Assembly: GCA_963663635.2 (NCBI GenBank)
Contig: CAXXMY010000023.1
Location: forward strand, 62,001-126,000
Length of the DNA: 64,000 nt
Source: Poriferisodalis sp963663635
GTDB lineage: Bacteria; Actinomycetota; Acidimicrobiia; Acidimicrobiales; Poriferisodalaceae
Reading direction: 5' to 3'
Position numbers and translations under genes: made by a program. Positions 27,257 to 35,755 of the stretch are shown here, one piece after another. The notes below the pieces were generated by a model. It was not told the DNA's origin and made no database searches. It saw only the letters and a list, made by a program, of their open reading frames with translations. Position 1 is the first letter of the stretch. Every line of letters starts with the position of its first letter.

Positions 27257-28868
27257 ATGGCAGATACCAGTCCTCCCGAAACGCTGCCGACATCGGCCTC
27301 CGACGAAGCGCCGCGGCGCCGCCGCGGCGGCGGTCGAGCGGGACGCATCGCGATACGCGAGGCCGTTCCCGAAGCTGATCGCCGGCCGGTCCGGCCTGGC
27401 CTGCCCGCGGGCCGGTTCAAGCCGCTGTCCGACAGCGACATGCAGCAGGTCTACGACACCGCACTCGGACTGCTCGAAGACATCGGCATGGGCGAGCCGC
27501 TCGACGAGTTCATTGAAGCGGCGACGCCTCTCGGCGGATGGGTCGACGACAACGGCCGCCTCCGACTGCCCCGCGGCGTCGTCGAGCGGGCCATTTCCAC
27601 AGCGGCCAAGGAGTGGATCTGGCACGGCTTCGACGACGACCAGTCGGTGCACGTGGGCGGCGAGCACGTCTATTTCGGCACCTCGGGCGCGGCGGTGCTC
27701 ATATACGACCACATCACCCGCACGTTCCGGCACTCGATGGCGCAGGACGTGTACGACTGCGGCCGCCTCGTCGACACGCTCGACAACCTGCACTTCTACG
27801 TGCGCACGGTCGTGGCCCGCGACTTGCCCGAAACCCGTGACCTCGACATCACCACGGCATACGCAGTGATGTGCAGCACCACCAAACCGGGCGGATCCTC
27901 GTGGTTCGACCCACGTTGGGTGTACGAAACGGTCGAGATGTTCGACCTCGTGCTTGGTGGCAGCGGCGAGTTTGCGAAGCGCCCGTTCATGGCGGCGAAT
28001 AACACGTTCGTCGTCCCCCCGCTGCGCTTCGCTCACGATTCGGCGCGGTGCCTGGTAGCGCAGGTGCGCACAGGCATGCCGATCAACCTGCTTTCGGCCT
28101 TGCAAGCCGGCGCCACAGCACCCGCGGCACTCGCAGGCTCACTGGCACAGTCGCTGGCAGAGTGCCTCGGCGGGCTCACCGTCGTGAACCTGCTGTCGCC
28201 CGGGCATCCATGCTTGCTGGGCATGTGGCCGTTCGTGTCCGACCTGCGCACGGGAGCCATGAGCGGGGGATCGGGCGAGGAAGGCATCCTCAACGCCGCC
28301 GCGGCCCAACTCGGCCACTGGCTCGGACTGCCCACCGGCGTGGCGGCGGGCATGACGGACTCCAAGGTGAATGACGCCCAGGCTGGCTACGAGAAGGGTC
28401 TGAACGTGGGGCTGGCCGCACACGCCGGAGCGAACATCGTCTACGAGTCGGCAGGGATGCTGGCGAGCCTGCTGGCGTGCTCACCTTGAAGCACTGGTCA
28501 TTGACAACGACATGCTGGGCTCCATCAATCGCACCGTGCGGGGGATCGAGGTGAACGCCGACACCCTGTCGGCCGATCTCATCGCTGAAGTCATCGCCGG
28601 TCCAGGGCACTTCCTCGGCTCAACGCAGACGCTCGAGCTCATGGAGACCGAGTACCTGTACCCGCTCGTGAGCAACCGGGACACTCCCGAAGACTGGGCC
28701 GATGCAGGCAGCCGGGCCGCACACGATGTCGCGCATGAGCGGGTAAAGGCCACGCTGGCCGATCACTGGCCGTCGCACATCAGTCCCGCTGTCGACGCCG
28801 CCATCCGCGACGCCTTCCCGATCAGCCTGCCACCCCAGGGCAAATCTGGCCCAGCGATCGCTTCGTAG
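27257..28868 (+). pseudogene. MttB-family trimethylamine/betaine methyltransferase, frameshifted
   Basis: The first frame reads a normal MttB-superfamily protein to LASLLACSP and stops at 28487-28489. The +1 frame continues at once with LEALVIDNDMLGSINRTVRG and runs to 28866. Dropping one C of the CC at 28484-28485 joins them into about 536 residues, the family's usual size. The family moves a methyl group from a quaternary or tertiary amine to a corrinoid protein. No in-frame amber codon is present, so this is the non-pyrrolysine type. GGAGG at 27241 supports the ATG at 27257; a GTG at 27203 is an alternative. A real mutation, a sequencing error or programmed frameshifting are all possible. 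Confidence 0.82.
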
Positions 28869-29479
28869 AACCGGCCCACGGCCGCCCCGATGCGGCGCCC
28901 ACGAGGCAGCGCCGCCGCCGCAAGCCGCGCAGCCGTCATGCCCAAAAGCTGGGCCCGCTGGGCGATTATCGGCCGATCAGCGAACGGCGCGCCGCTGTCG
29001 AGGACCGATCCGGGCCAGGCCACTGGGAGGGCGACCTGATCGTCGGGCAAGCCAACGCCAGCGCCGCGGTGACCTTGGCGGAGCGCACCAGCCGGCACGC
29101 CTTGGCGGTGCCGCTGCCCGACGGCTGCCGCGCCCCGCAGGTCGCCCAAGCAGTCACCGCTGCGCTGGGCCGCCAGCCCGCCGGGCTGGTGCGCACCCTC
29201 ACCTGGGACCAAGGACGCGAACTGGCCCGCTGGGCCGACATCGAAGCCGCGCTCGGCATCGACGTCTATTTCTGCGACCCCCACAGCCCCTGGCAACGGG
29301 GATCCAACGAGCAGACCGGCGGCCTGCTGCGCCGCTGGCTGCCCAAAGGCACACCGCTTGACATCAGCCCGCTGCACCTGTCGGTCATCGAAGACAACCT
29401 CAACCACATGCCCCGCCGACTCCACAACTGGACCTCAGCAGCCCACACCTACACTCGACTCAGTCGCAACCACCGATAG
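28869..29479 (+). pseudogene. IS30-family transposase fragment
   Basis: The reading frame encodes the catalytic half of an IS30 transposase: GHWEGDLIVG with the first Asp, LTWDQGRELARW with the second, and SPWQRGSNEQTGGLLRRW with the catalytic Glu. It ends IYTR-like SRNHR as in the intact copy. The N-terminal helix-turn-helix domain of about 150 residues is missing. It differs from the intact transposase at many positions, so it is an older, separate insertion. Confidence 0.85.
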
Positions 29480-29487
29480 AGCTTGCC
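28869..29487 (+). mobile_element. 5'-truncated IS30-family element
   Basis: Only the 3' part of an IS30 element remains. Its right end (29466-29487) matches the terminal repeat of the intact IS30 at 31049-32113 with one mismatch. The left boundary lies somewhere between 28830 and 28905, just after the MttB-family gene. The start given is approximate. Confidence 0.8.
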
Positions 29488-29569
29488 GTCCTTCGAGGTG
29501 CGTTGCGACTGCCGCCACATGCGCGTCGTCAGGTGAGCCGACGATGACGCAGTCAGGGATCGCTGACAC
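29435..29569 (-). pseudogene. 5' fragment of an unknown gene cut by the IS30 relic
   Basis: The GTG at 29567-29569 directly follows the TGA of the upstream small ORF. The 27 residues before the IS end (SAIPDCVIVGSPDDAHVAAV and onwards) look like the first beta-alpha unit of a Rossmann-type or ATP-grasp-like fold. The frame then runs into IS sequence and stops at 29435. No continuation is seen on the far side of the relic. The family suggestion is a guess. Confidence 0.35.
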
Positions 29570-29743
29570 TCAGCTAGGTAGAAGCACGCCGAGAAGCCAC
29601 GACTCCTGATCGTTGTCGACGGTTTCCGGCGACAAGGTATGGATAGTGCCTACATCTCGTCGAGCGCCGGTATTGCCAAGCGTGTCCAAATTGTCCCGAG
29701 CCAATGCGTCGGTCAAGCGCCCTCGACCCAAATCGTCAGCCAT
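29570..29743 (-). CDS. 57-residue small ORF upstream of the truncated gene
   Basis: It starts at the ATG at 29741-29743 and encodes MADDLGRGRLTDALARDNLD and onwards to SWLLGVLLPS. The composition is protein-like and acidic. It stops at a TGA that is immediately followed by an in-frame GTG. It could be a small regulator, an antitoxin or a peptide precursor; nothing in the sequence decides. The rest of 29488-29905 shows no other gene. Confidence 0.4.
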   Translation of the reverse strand: MADDLGRGRLTDALARDNLDTLGNTGARRDVGTIHTLSPETVDNDQESWLLGVLLPS

Positions 29744-29905
29744 GGTGGGAGGGTAGCTCCGCTATCTCGGCAATCGACTCGCGGATCGGGCTAGCCCGAT
29801 CTTGCTTCCCGCTGGCAACGTTTGCGGACCTCGAACAACACGCAGGCCAACACAGCGGGATTTCGATCGCAGTGCGTGTCACGGGGGGTCGCTACTGTCG
29901 GCCGC

Positions 29906-30835
29906 ATGAAGCGGGACGACACATCGGCCACGGCTCCTGCCGCGCCTGTCGACCCGGGCGTCGCCATGTCACGGCTGCTCGGTGAGGGTGTGGTGTGGGG
30001 CGATGCGGCCGACTGGCTCGGGCGCTTGCCGTCTGATGGCGTCGACCTGTTCTTTACTTCGCCCCCGTATGCGGATGCGCGTCGTTACTCGGAGATCCAC
30101 CCAGATCACTACGTGGAGTGGTTCTTGCCATTCGCCGAGGCGATGTTTCGTGCCACGGCAGAGACAGGTTCGTTCGTCCTGAACATCAAGAACCGAGTAG
30201 CCGCCAGCGGAGCGCTGCGAGGACAGCGGCATCCCTACGTCTACGAACTCGTGCTGGCCCTCCAGCGCATGGGCTGGCGTTGGCTGGAGACCTACATCTG
30301 GTCTAAGCCGAACGCGATTCCGGGTCGCTTTGGGCCACGCACCAAGGACAGTTTCGAGTACGTGTACCACTTTGCCAAGGGTGCTCAGCCCTACTTCAAT
30401 CTTGACGCTGTCCGGGTTCCGTATCGGGCCAGCGAAGCGGAGATCGAGCGACGCCGCCGCGACCGCAACGGCCGGCGCAACACCGAGGCGGGATTCGGTC
30501 GCGACCGCCGCAACACGTACGACAAGGGCGGAGCGGACCCCGGCAACGTCATCGAGGCGTGCCAGAACTACAACCAGCACTGGGGTCCCGCCGGCCAGCA
30601 CACCGCCGTGATGCCTGAAGGCTTGGCCGACTTCTTCGTGCGGGCTGTCTGCCCATCAGGCGGTCTTGTCGTGGACCCCTTCGCTGGCTCGGGGACCACG
30701 GTCGTAGTTGCACGACGCCATGGTCGACGCGCCGGAGGATTCGAATTGCATCGCGAGTACGTCGAAGTCGCGAGGGATCGAATCGCGAATGACGATGCCG
30801 CGCCCGAGCCAGGCGAACTGCGACTCGCTATCTGA
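29906..30835 (+). CDS. type II DNA methyltransferase, beta class (N4-cytosine or N6-adenine)
   Basis: This 309-residue methyltransferase has the catalytic motif TSPPY at residues 51-55 and the AdoMet-binding motif DPFAGSGTT at about 257-265. The order, catalytic motif first, is that of beta-class enzymes. The ATG at 29906 is preferred; the frame is open from an ATG at 29822, which would add 28 residues of unlikely composition. The stop is two bases before the start of the restriction nuclease gene, so the pair forms a restriction-modification operon. The methyltransferase looks intact while its partner is broken. Confidence 0.9.
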   Translation: MKRDDTSATAPAAPVDPGVAMSRLLGEGVVWGDAADWLGRLPSDGVDLFFTSPPYADARRYSEIHPDHYVEWFLPFAEAMFRATAETGSFVLNIKNRVAASGALRGQRHPYVYELVLALQRMGWRWLETYIWSKPNAIPGRFGPRTKDSFEYVYHFAKGAQPYFNLDAVRVPYRASEAEIERRRRDRNGRRNTEAGFGRDRRNTYDKGGADPGNVIEACQNYNQHWGPAGQHTAVMPEGLADFFVRAVCPSGGLVVDPFAGSGTTVVVARRHGRRAGGFELHREYVEVARDRIANDDAAPEPGELRLAI

Positions 30836-31048
30836 ATATGGCGCTCTCGGACTCAGAGAAGAAGATTCTTCGCGAGGCTGGTGCGGACCGAGACCCGGTA
30901 TCGCGCCAACAAGCCGTCGGCATTGTGCTCGCCAAGCACGGTGAGGATGCGGAGGAGGCGCGCGAACTCTTGACACGGGGCTACCTCGAACATGTGAGCC
31001 CGTCGTTTCACCTCGTTCCCCGAGGTGATTCGATGCTCGCCGAGGATC

Positions 31049-32113
31049 GGCAAGCTCTACCGGTGGTTGCGACTGAGTTGAGTGTAGATGTCGTGTGCTG
31101 ATGTCCAGTGGTGGAGTCGGCGTGGCATGTGGTTGAGGTTGTCCTCGATGACCGAGAGCCGCAGTTGTCCGATGTCGAGGCTGGTGCCTTTGGGGAGCCA
31201 TCGGCGCAGCAGCGCGTTGGTCTGCTCGTTGGTGGGTCGCTGCCACGGCGAGCGCGGCTCGCAGAAGAACACCTCGATGCCGAGCGCGGCCTCGACGTCG
31301 GCCCAGCGGGCCATCTCGCGGCCTTGGTCCCAGGTGAGGCTGCGCACGAGCGCTGCGGGCTGGCGGCCCAGCGCCGCGGTGACCGCGGCGGCGACCTGGG
31401 GCGCGCCGTAGCCGTCGGGCAGCGCTGCGGTGACCGCGTAGCGGCTGGTGCGCTCCACGAGCGTGACCGCAGCGGTGAGGTTCGCTTTGCCGACGATGAG
31501 GTCGCCTTCCCAGTGGCCGGGCTCTATACGGTCCTCGGCTACGGCCGGCCGGTCGGCCAACAGCCGGTATTCCCCCAGCGGGCTGGGCTTTTCGGCCTGC
31601 GCGACGCTGCGCGGCCGACGGCGCCGGCAGCGCCGCGGCAGCTTCGCCCAGGTGCCCGCCGCCAGGCCGCTGCGCGGGTCGTTCGCGTAGCACGCCCGAT
31701 AGATCGTCTCCGCGCACACGCTCATACCCGCCTCGCGCAGGTCCGCCGCGGTCGCGTGCGGGGACCACCTCAGCTTCAGACGCTCATCGACCGCGGCGGC
31801 CAGCACCCGATCGACCGCCAGCTTGGGCGTTCGCTCTCGTCGCGCCCTCGCGCACGCCCACGCGTGCGCCGCGCGGGCGTCATAGGCCCCCCGCCCGCCG
31901 CAGCGGGCCAGCTCGCGATGCACCGTGGACCGGTCACGGCCCAGCCGCTGCGCTGCGTCCGCGACGCTGCGGCCCGCCCCGAGCGACGACTCGATGAACA
32001 CCCGCTCATCCAAACTCAGCCTCGCTGCCATACTGGACACCTCCATCGGTCGGCTGCATGTGTTCCCAACGGTCATCATGACCGTTCACTTGCAACCACC
32101 GATGGAGTTCGCC
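31049..32113 (-). mobile_element. intact IS30-family insertion sequence
   Basis: The element is 1065 bp with 22-bp imperfect terminal inverted repeats. GGCAAGCTCTACCGGTGGTTGC at the left has four differences from the reverse complement of the right end. It is flanked by a 3-bp direct repeat ATC (31046-31048 and 32114-32116). It carries a single transposase gene on the minus strand and interrupts the restriction nuclease gene. Confidence 0.9.
31057..32031 (-). CDS. IS30-family transposase
   Basis: This 324-residue transposase begins MAARLSLDERVFIESSL, followed by an N-terminal helix-turn-helix (SVADAAQRLGRDRSTVHREL). The DDE domain follows: GHWEGDLIVGK, LTWDQGREMARW and SPWQRPTNEQTNALLRRW. 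It ends LSRNHR as in the relic at 29479. A start 48 bp upstream at 32079 is also open. The frame is complete, so the element could still move. Confidence 0.92.
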   Translation of the reverse strand: MAARLSLDERVFIESSLGAGRSVADAAQRLGRDRSTVHRELARCGGRGAYDARAAHAWACARARRERTPKLAVDRVLAAAVDERLKLRWSPHATAADLREAGMSVCAETIYRACYANDPRSGLAAGTWAKLPRRCRRRRPRSVAQAEKPSPLGEYRLLADRPAVAEDRIEPGHWEGDLIVGKANLTAAVTLVERTSRYAVTAALPDGYGAPQVAAAVTAALGRQPAALVRSLTWDQGREMARWADVEAALGIEVFFCEPRSPWQRPTNEQTNALLRRWLPKGTSLDIGQLRLSVIEDNLNHMPRRLHHWTSAHDIYTQLSRNHR

Positions 32114-33100
32114 ATCCGTTCACCGAGGCCTACGCAGCGCTAGCTGAGGGCACCGACCACTTCGCTGACGTCAGCGCCCGTTCCCTCGCCATGACGCTGC
32201 TCGCCGCTCCAGCGGCATTGGCACCGCTGCGCATGATCCTCGGGTTGACGCACAACGAGTTGGCATTCGCGATCCGGTTGCAGATCCCTGAGTCAAGAGT
32301 CAGCGGCGGACGGCTCAAGAAATTCGAGCGCACACCTCCCCCCAAGCGGACGACAGCCACACGAGAGCGACTTGCCGAGTCCATCTCCGAGGCTGCTTTG
32401 GCGCTGATGACTGGAGATCTCTTGCCGGTGCCACCGCGCGTGGATTCGTACTTCCATTCCAAGCTGCACAAGCGCGACACGCTCGGGGGCTGGGAGAGTG
32501 TGCGTGCACACACTGCTGGCGTGCCGTACTCAGCGCTGCTCTTCCAGCGTTACGTCGGAGGTGTTTGGCGACAGGTTCAGGATGCCTATTCCGAAGTAAA
32601 GGGGGACGCCGTCTTGGAGTTTCCGTTGCGCGACTTGCTCGACGCACACTCGGTGCCCTACCACCGCACAGCACGGGGTGCGGCGGGCGCTGCGGAAACC
32701 GCTCAGCGATTCGGCGTCAAGCCCGGACCCGACTTCGTCATTCCTGACGAGTCACCAACGCTTGTGGTGGAGTCCAAAGTGGCTGAGGACGGCGGCACAG
32801 CCCGCGACAAGGCTGCGCGTATTCGAACACTTGCCGACGCTGCGAGTGGCCGCGGCCTCAAGGCTTGCGTCCTCATCGATGGCAAAGGCTGGACAGAGCG
32901 TCCCAATGCCCTCCGTGACGTCGTCTTGGCGACACAAGGGCGTACGTACACGTTGGCCACCATCGAACAGATTCTCGAACTTCCGGAAATTCAGGCACTC
33001 ACGCGAGATCAGACTTAGATTCCGTTGGCGCAGCGGAGCGGGATGCGTTGCCGATGAGACGCGTTGGCCGAGACCTCCAGGGGCTCAAACCGACCGGTTC

Positions 33101-33529
33101 TCAGGCCGCGGCTGCAATTCGCAGGGTTGTTAGCAGCGCGCCGACCCGTTGGCCGATGTCGTCGCGGACCTCACGCACGACCTCGATTGGCTGGCCCGCA
33201 GGGTCGGTGAGCTCCTAGTCCTCGTAGCGCTTGCCCCCGAAGATCGGGCACGCGTCTCTGCATCCCATCGTGACGATGACATCGGCGGCCCGGGCGATCT
33301 CGTCGGTCCACGGCTTGGGGTACTCGCCGGTGATGTCGATGCCGATTTCGCCCATGGCCACGATGACCGCGGCGTTCGTCTCGAGCCCAGGATCGGAGCC
33401 GCCGGAGAACACGTCCACTCTGCTGCCGGCGAGATGTCGCAGCCAGCCGGCGGCCATCTGGGAGCGGCCCGCGTTGTGCGTGCACAAGAACAGCACTGCG
33501 GGAACGTCCGATGTCGAATTCGTGGACAT
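33101..33529 (-). pseudogene. arsC: arsenate reductase / low-molecular-weight phosphatase with in-frame amber codon
   Basis: The thioredoxin-coupled ArsC type is recognised by the phosphatase loop CTHNAGRS (Cys16 to Ser23) and by DVIVTMGCRDACP near residue 88. The frame meets TAG at 33215-33217 (codon 105) directly after GGKRYED. The same frame then continues ELTDPAGQPIEVVREVRDDI to a stop at 33101, exactly as the family does; a Trp is expected at the stop. GGAG six bases before the ATG at 33529 supports the start. The truncated 104-residue product would lack the last helix. It would reduce arsenate to arsenite in the cytoplasm. Confidence 0.82.
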
Positions 33530-33630
33530 GAGTGCTCCATTTGGGGTACGGTCGCGCAACAACAGTCACGCGGAATCCGGCTCGCGGCGCCGTGCATAGG
33601 CGGCTGCGACGCCCACGCGAAGAAAACAGA

Positions 33631-33722
33631 TCCGGTGGGCCCGTCAAGCGATGTCGTGCCATAGTCAACCGATGTTTCCGGTGGGCCCGTCAAGCGATGT
33701 CGTGCCATAGTCAACCGATGTT
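33631..33722. repeat. 46-bp tandem duplication
   Basis: Two perfect 46-bp copies (33631-33676 and 33677-33722), beginning TCCGGTGGGCCCGTCAAGCG, lie in the divergent region between arsC and the shikimate kinase gene. The rest of this 299-bp gap shows no gene. Confidence 0.95.
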
Positions 33723-33828
33723 TCCGCTCTGTTCGCCTTCGCCGTCCGGGGTATGTCGAGAATCCGCCTGGATGGCGGGGTCTGTCGAGGGTGACGGAGT
33801 GCCTGCGCCTGCCTCCTAGCGTGATCTT

Positions 33829-34371
33829 GTGACCCACCCTCGCGACCTCAACGTGGTGCTGACGGGCTTCATGGGGACCGGCAAGTCCACGGTCGGGTGG
33901 CTCATCGCTCGCGAACTTGGCTGGGCATTCGTCGACACTGACGATGTCATCGTGGATCGACACGGGCCCATCGAGGCCATCTTTGAGACGCGCGGCGAGG
34001 ACGCTTTCCGGGCACTCGAGCGGGAGGTGGCCGCTGAAGTAGCTGGGGGAAAGCACCTCGTCATCGCTACCGGCGGTCGGATGCTGCTCGATCCAGCGAA
34101 CGCCGATGCACTGAGCGCCACGGGCCGGGTGTTCTGTCTCGTGGCGGACGCCGATGAGATCATCCGCCGGCTGCAAGCTGACACCGACGGCGCTGTGCGG
34201 CCGCTGCTGGCGGGCGACGACCCGACTGCCGCCGTTACCCGCCTCTTGGACCAACGAGCGGCTGGCTACGGGCAGTTCGATCAGGTGCCCACTGCCGGGC
34301 GTTCCCCGGAGGACATCGCCGCGGACATCATCGGGCGTCTCGACATCGGATCGGCGCCGAAACGGCGCTGA
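33829..34371 (+). CDS. aroK: shikimate kinase
   Basis: This 180-residue kinase has the P-loop GFMGTGKST at residues 13-21, DTDD near 37, the shikimate-binding segment TRGEDAFRALE near 64, and ATGGR near 83. It phosphorylates shikimate in the aromatic amino acid pathway. It starts at GTG. No other aro gene is in the window, so it may be a second, isolated copy or a related small-molecule kinase. It is convergent with the CoA-transferase gene, nine bases apart. Confidence 0.85.
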   Translation: MTHPRDLNVVLTGFMGTGKSTVGWLIARELGWAFVDTDDVIVDRHGPIEAIFETRGEDAFRALEREVAAEVAGGKHLVIATGGRMLLDPANADALSATGRVFCLVADADEIIRRLQADTDGAVRPLLAGDDPTAAVTRLLDQRAAGYGQFDQVPTAGRSPEDIAADIIGRLDIGSAPKRR

Positions 34372-34379
34372 CACGGCGC

Positions 34380-35603
34380 TCAGTCGGAGGCGACGACCCC
34401 ACGCTCGGTCAGGTCGGCGATTTCGTCCGCATCAAGGCCGAGCAGGTCCGACAACAGCCCGACCGTGTGCTCGCCGGCTCGCGGCGCCGGGCCGCGGACG
34501 CCCACCTCGGGGGAGTTGTGCATCCGGAACGGGGCGGCGATGGTCTCGAATTCCCCCGCTTCGGGATGGTGGATGGTCTCGAAGGCGCCGGTGGCGCGCA
34601 CCTGCGGGTCCTGCACTGCTGATGCGGTGTCGTTGATGGGCGCCCAGATGCAGCGGTGCTCGTCGAGGCGTGGCATCCAATACCCGGACGGCTTGGACTT
34701 CAGTGTGTCCTCAATGTCGGCCACGAGGGCACCCATCGCCCGGAACCGTTGCCGCCCGGTCTGGTAGTCGGCGTCCTCGAGCAGGTCATCGCGCTCAATT
34801 GCCTTGCAGAAGCGCGGCCAGGCGTCGCCGGTGTCGGGCATCGTGAAGTGAATCCAACGACCGTCAGCGCACTCGAAAGCCTCGAGCATCGGCGACAGTC
34901 CTCGCTCGCGGGGCCGTTCGGTGTTCGGGCGCCCGTCCACCAGCGACGTCGACAAGTCGATCGCAATCGTCCACGCTGCGGTGCGCAGCAGCGACGATTC
35001 CACAACCTGGCCCTCGCCGGTGACGTCCCGGGCGCGCAGCCCCGCCATGATCGCGCCGAAGAAGGCGAGGCTCGTGGTGTGGTCGCCTTGGCCCGGACGG
35101 GCGTGGGGAGGCATTCCGCCCGGCGGGGTGGAAGCGCCGTACAACCCAGAGCGGGAGAAGAACGCCGTGACGTCATAGCCGGGCCGGTCGATCTCGTCGC
35201 CCACTTCGCCGTAGCCGGTCAGCACGCCGATCACCAGGTCGGGATTGCGCGCCAGCAGTTCGTCGGTGCTCAGCCCGAAGCGCTCTCGGCGCTCGGGAAG
35301 CAGGTTCATCACCACGACATCTGAAGCAGCGACAAGTCGGCGGGCGATGTCCGCGCCGTCGGGATCGTCGAGGTTGAGCTGGATCGACTGCTTGCCCCGG
35401 TTGATGAACTGGAAGGCAACGTCAGGGTTGTGCGCACCCTCGGGAACCTTGGCCTGCTTCATCAGTCCGCGGATCGGGTCGCCGCCGATGGCCTCGACTT
35501 TGATCACCTCGGCCCCGAGGTCGGCCATGATCGCTGCGGCAGACGGCGCCGCAGCGAAATTGGCGAACTCGACAACCCGGATGCCCTCCAGCGGTGATGT
35601 CAT
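34380..35603 (-). CDS. family III CoA-transferase (CaiB/BaiF)
   Basis: This 407-residue protein begins GIRVVEFANFAAAPSAAAIM and has DLGAEVIKVEA near residue 30 and INRGKQSIQLNL near 70. The catalytic aspartate is likely Asp174 in GQGDHTTS. It moves CoA between an acyl-CoA and a carboxylate such as carnitine, oxalate, succinate or an intermediate of ring degradation. The ATG at 35603 follows AAAGGAGCGAGG; the frame upstream of it is not family-like. Confidence 0.9.
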   Translation of the reverse strand: MTSPLEGIRVVEFANFAAAPSAAAIMADLGAEVIKVEAIGGDPIRGLMKQAKVPEGAHNPDVAFQFINRGKQSIQLNLDDPDGADIARRLVAASDVVVMNLLPERRERFGLSTDELLARNPDLVIGVLTGYGEVGDEIDRPGYDVTAFFSRSGLYGASTPPGGMPPHARPGQGDHTTSLAFFGAIMAGLRARDVTGEGQVVESSLLRTAAWTIAIDLSTSLVDGRPNTERPRERGLSPMLEAFECADGRWIHFTMPDTGDAWPRFCKAIERDDLLEDADYQTGRQRFRAMGALVADIEDTLKSKPSGYWMPRLDEHRCIWAPINDTASAVQDPQVRATGAFETIHHPEAGEFETIAAPFRMHNSPEVGVRGPAPRAGEHTVGLLSDLLGLDADEIADLTERGVVASD

Positions 35604-35755
35604 CGTCCTCGCTCCTTTGTCTGCGGCACGGCGTGGTGTGGTGCCGCTGACATCGCCGCCAATTGAGAACGTGATGTCATTGCGGCGGTCGCCTGCTCGG
35701 CTTAACGACTCACGAAGGCTAGATCGCGTGGTTGGGCTCTGCGGTGCGCACTCGT

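Larger units (their letters stand above)
30838..33018 (+). pseudogene. PD-(D/E)XK restriction endonuclease gene split by IS30
   Basis: The 5' part (30838-31048) and 3' part (32117-33018) join in frame (MLAEDP-FTEAYAALAEG) once the IS30 and one copy of the ATC target duplication are removed. The product is 370 residues. Near its C-terminus GPDFVIPDE and VVESKV supply the nuclease triad, about Asp276, Glu289 and Lys291. Its position two bases after the methyltransferase identifies it as the cognate nuclease. In its present form the N-terminal product ends shortly inside the insertion. The recognition site is unknown. Confidence 0.85.

Noticed and set aside
28512..28868. The 118-residue ORF as an independent gene.
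   Set aside because: It is the C-terminal part of the MttB-family protein in the +1 frame and continues the family alignment directly.
31108..32116. The plus-strand frame through the IS30 as part of a 636-residue protein.
   Set aside because: It is antisense to the transposase; only the part from 32117 belongs to the restriction nuclease.
33215..33217. The arsC amber codon as pyrrolysine.
   Set aside because: The family has tryptophan there, the MttB gene here is the non-pyrrolysine type, and no pyl genes are in the window.
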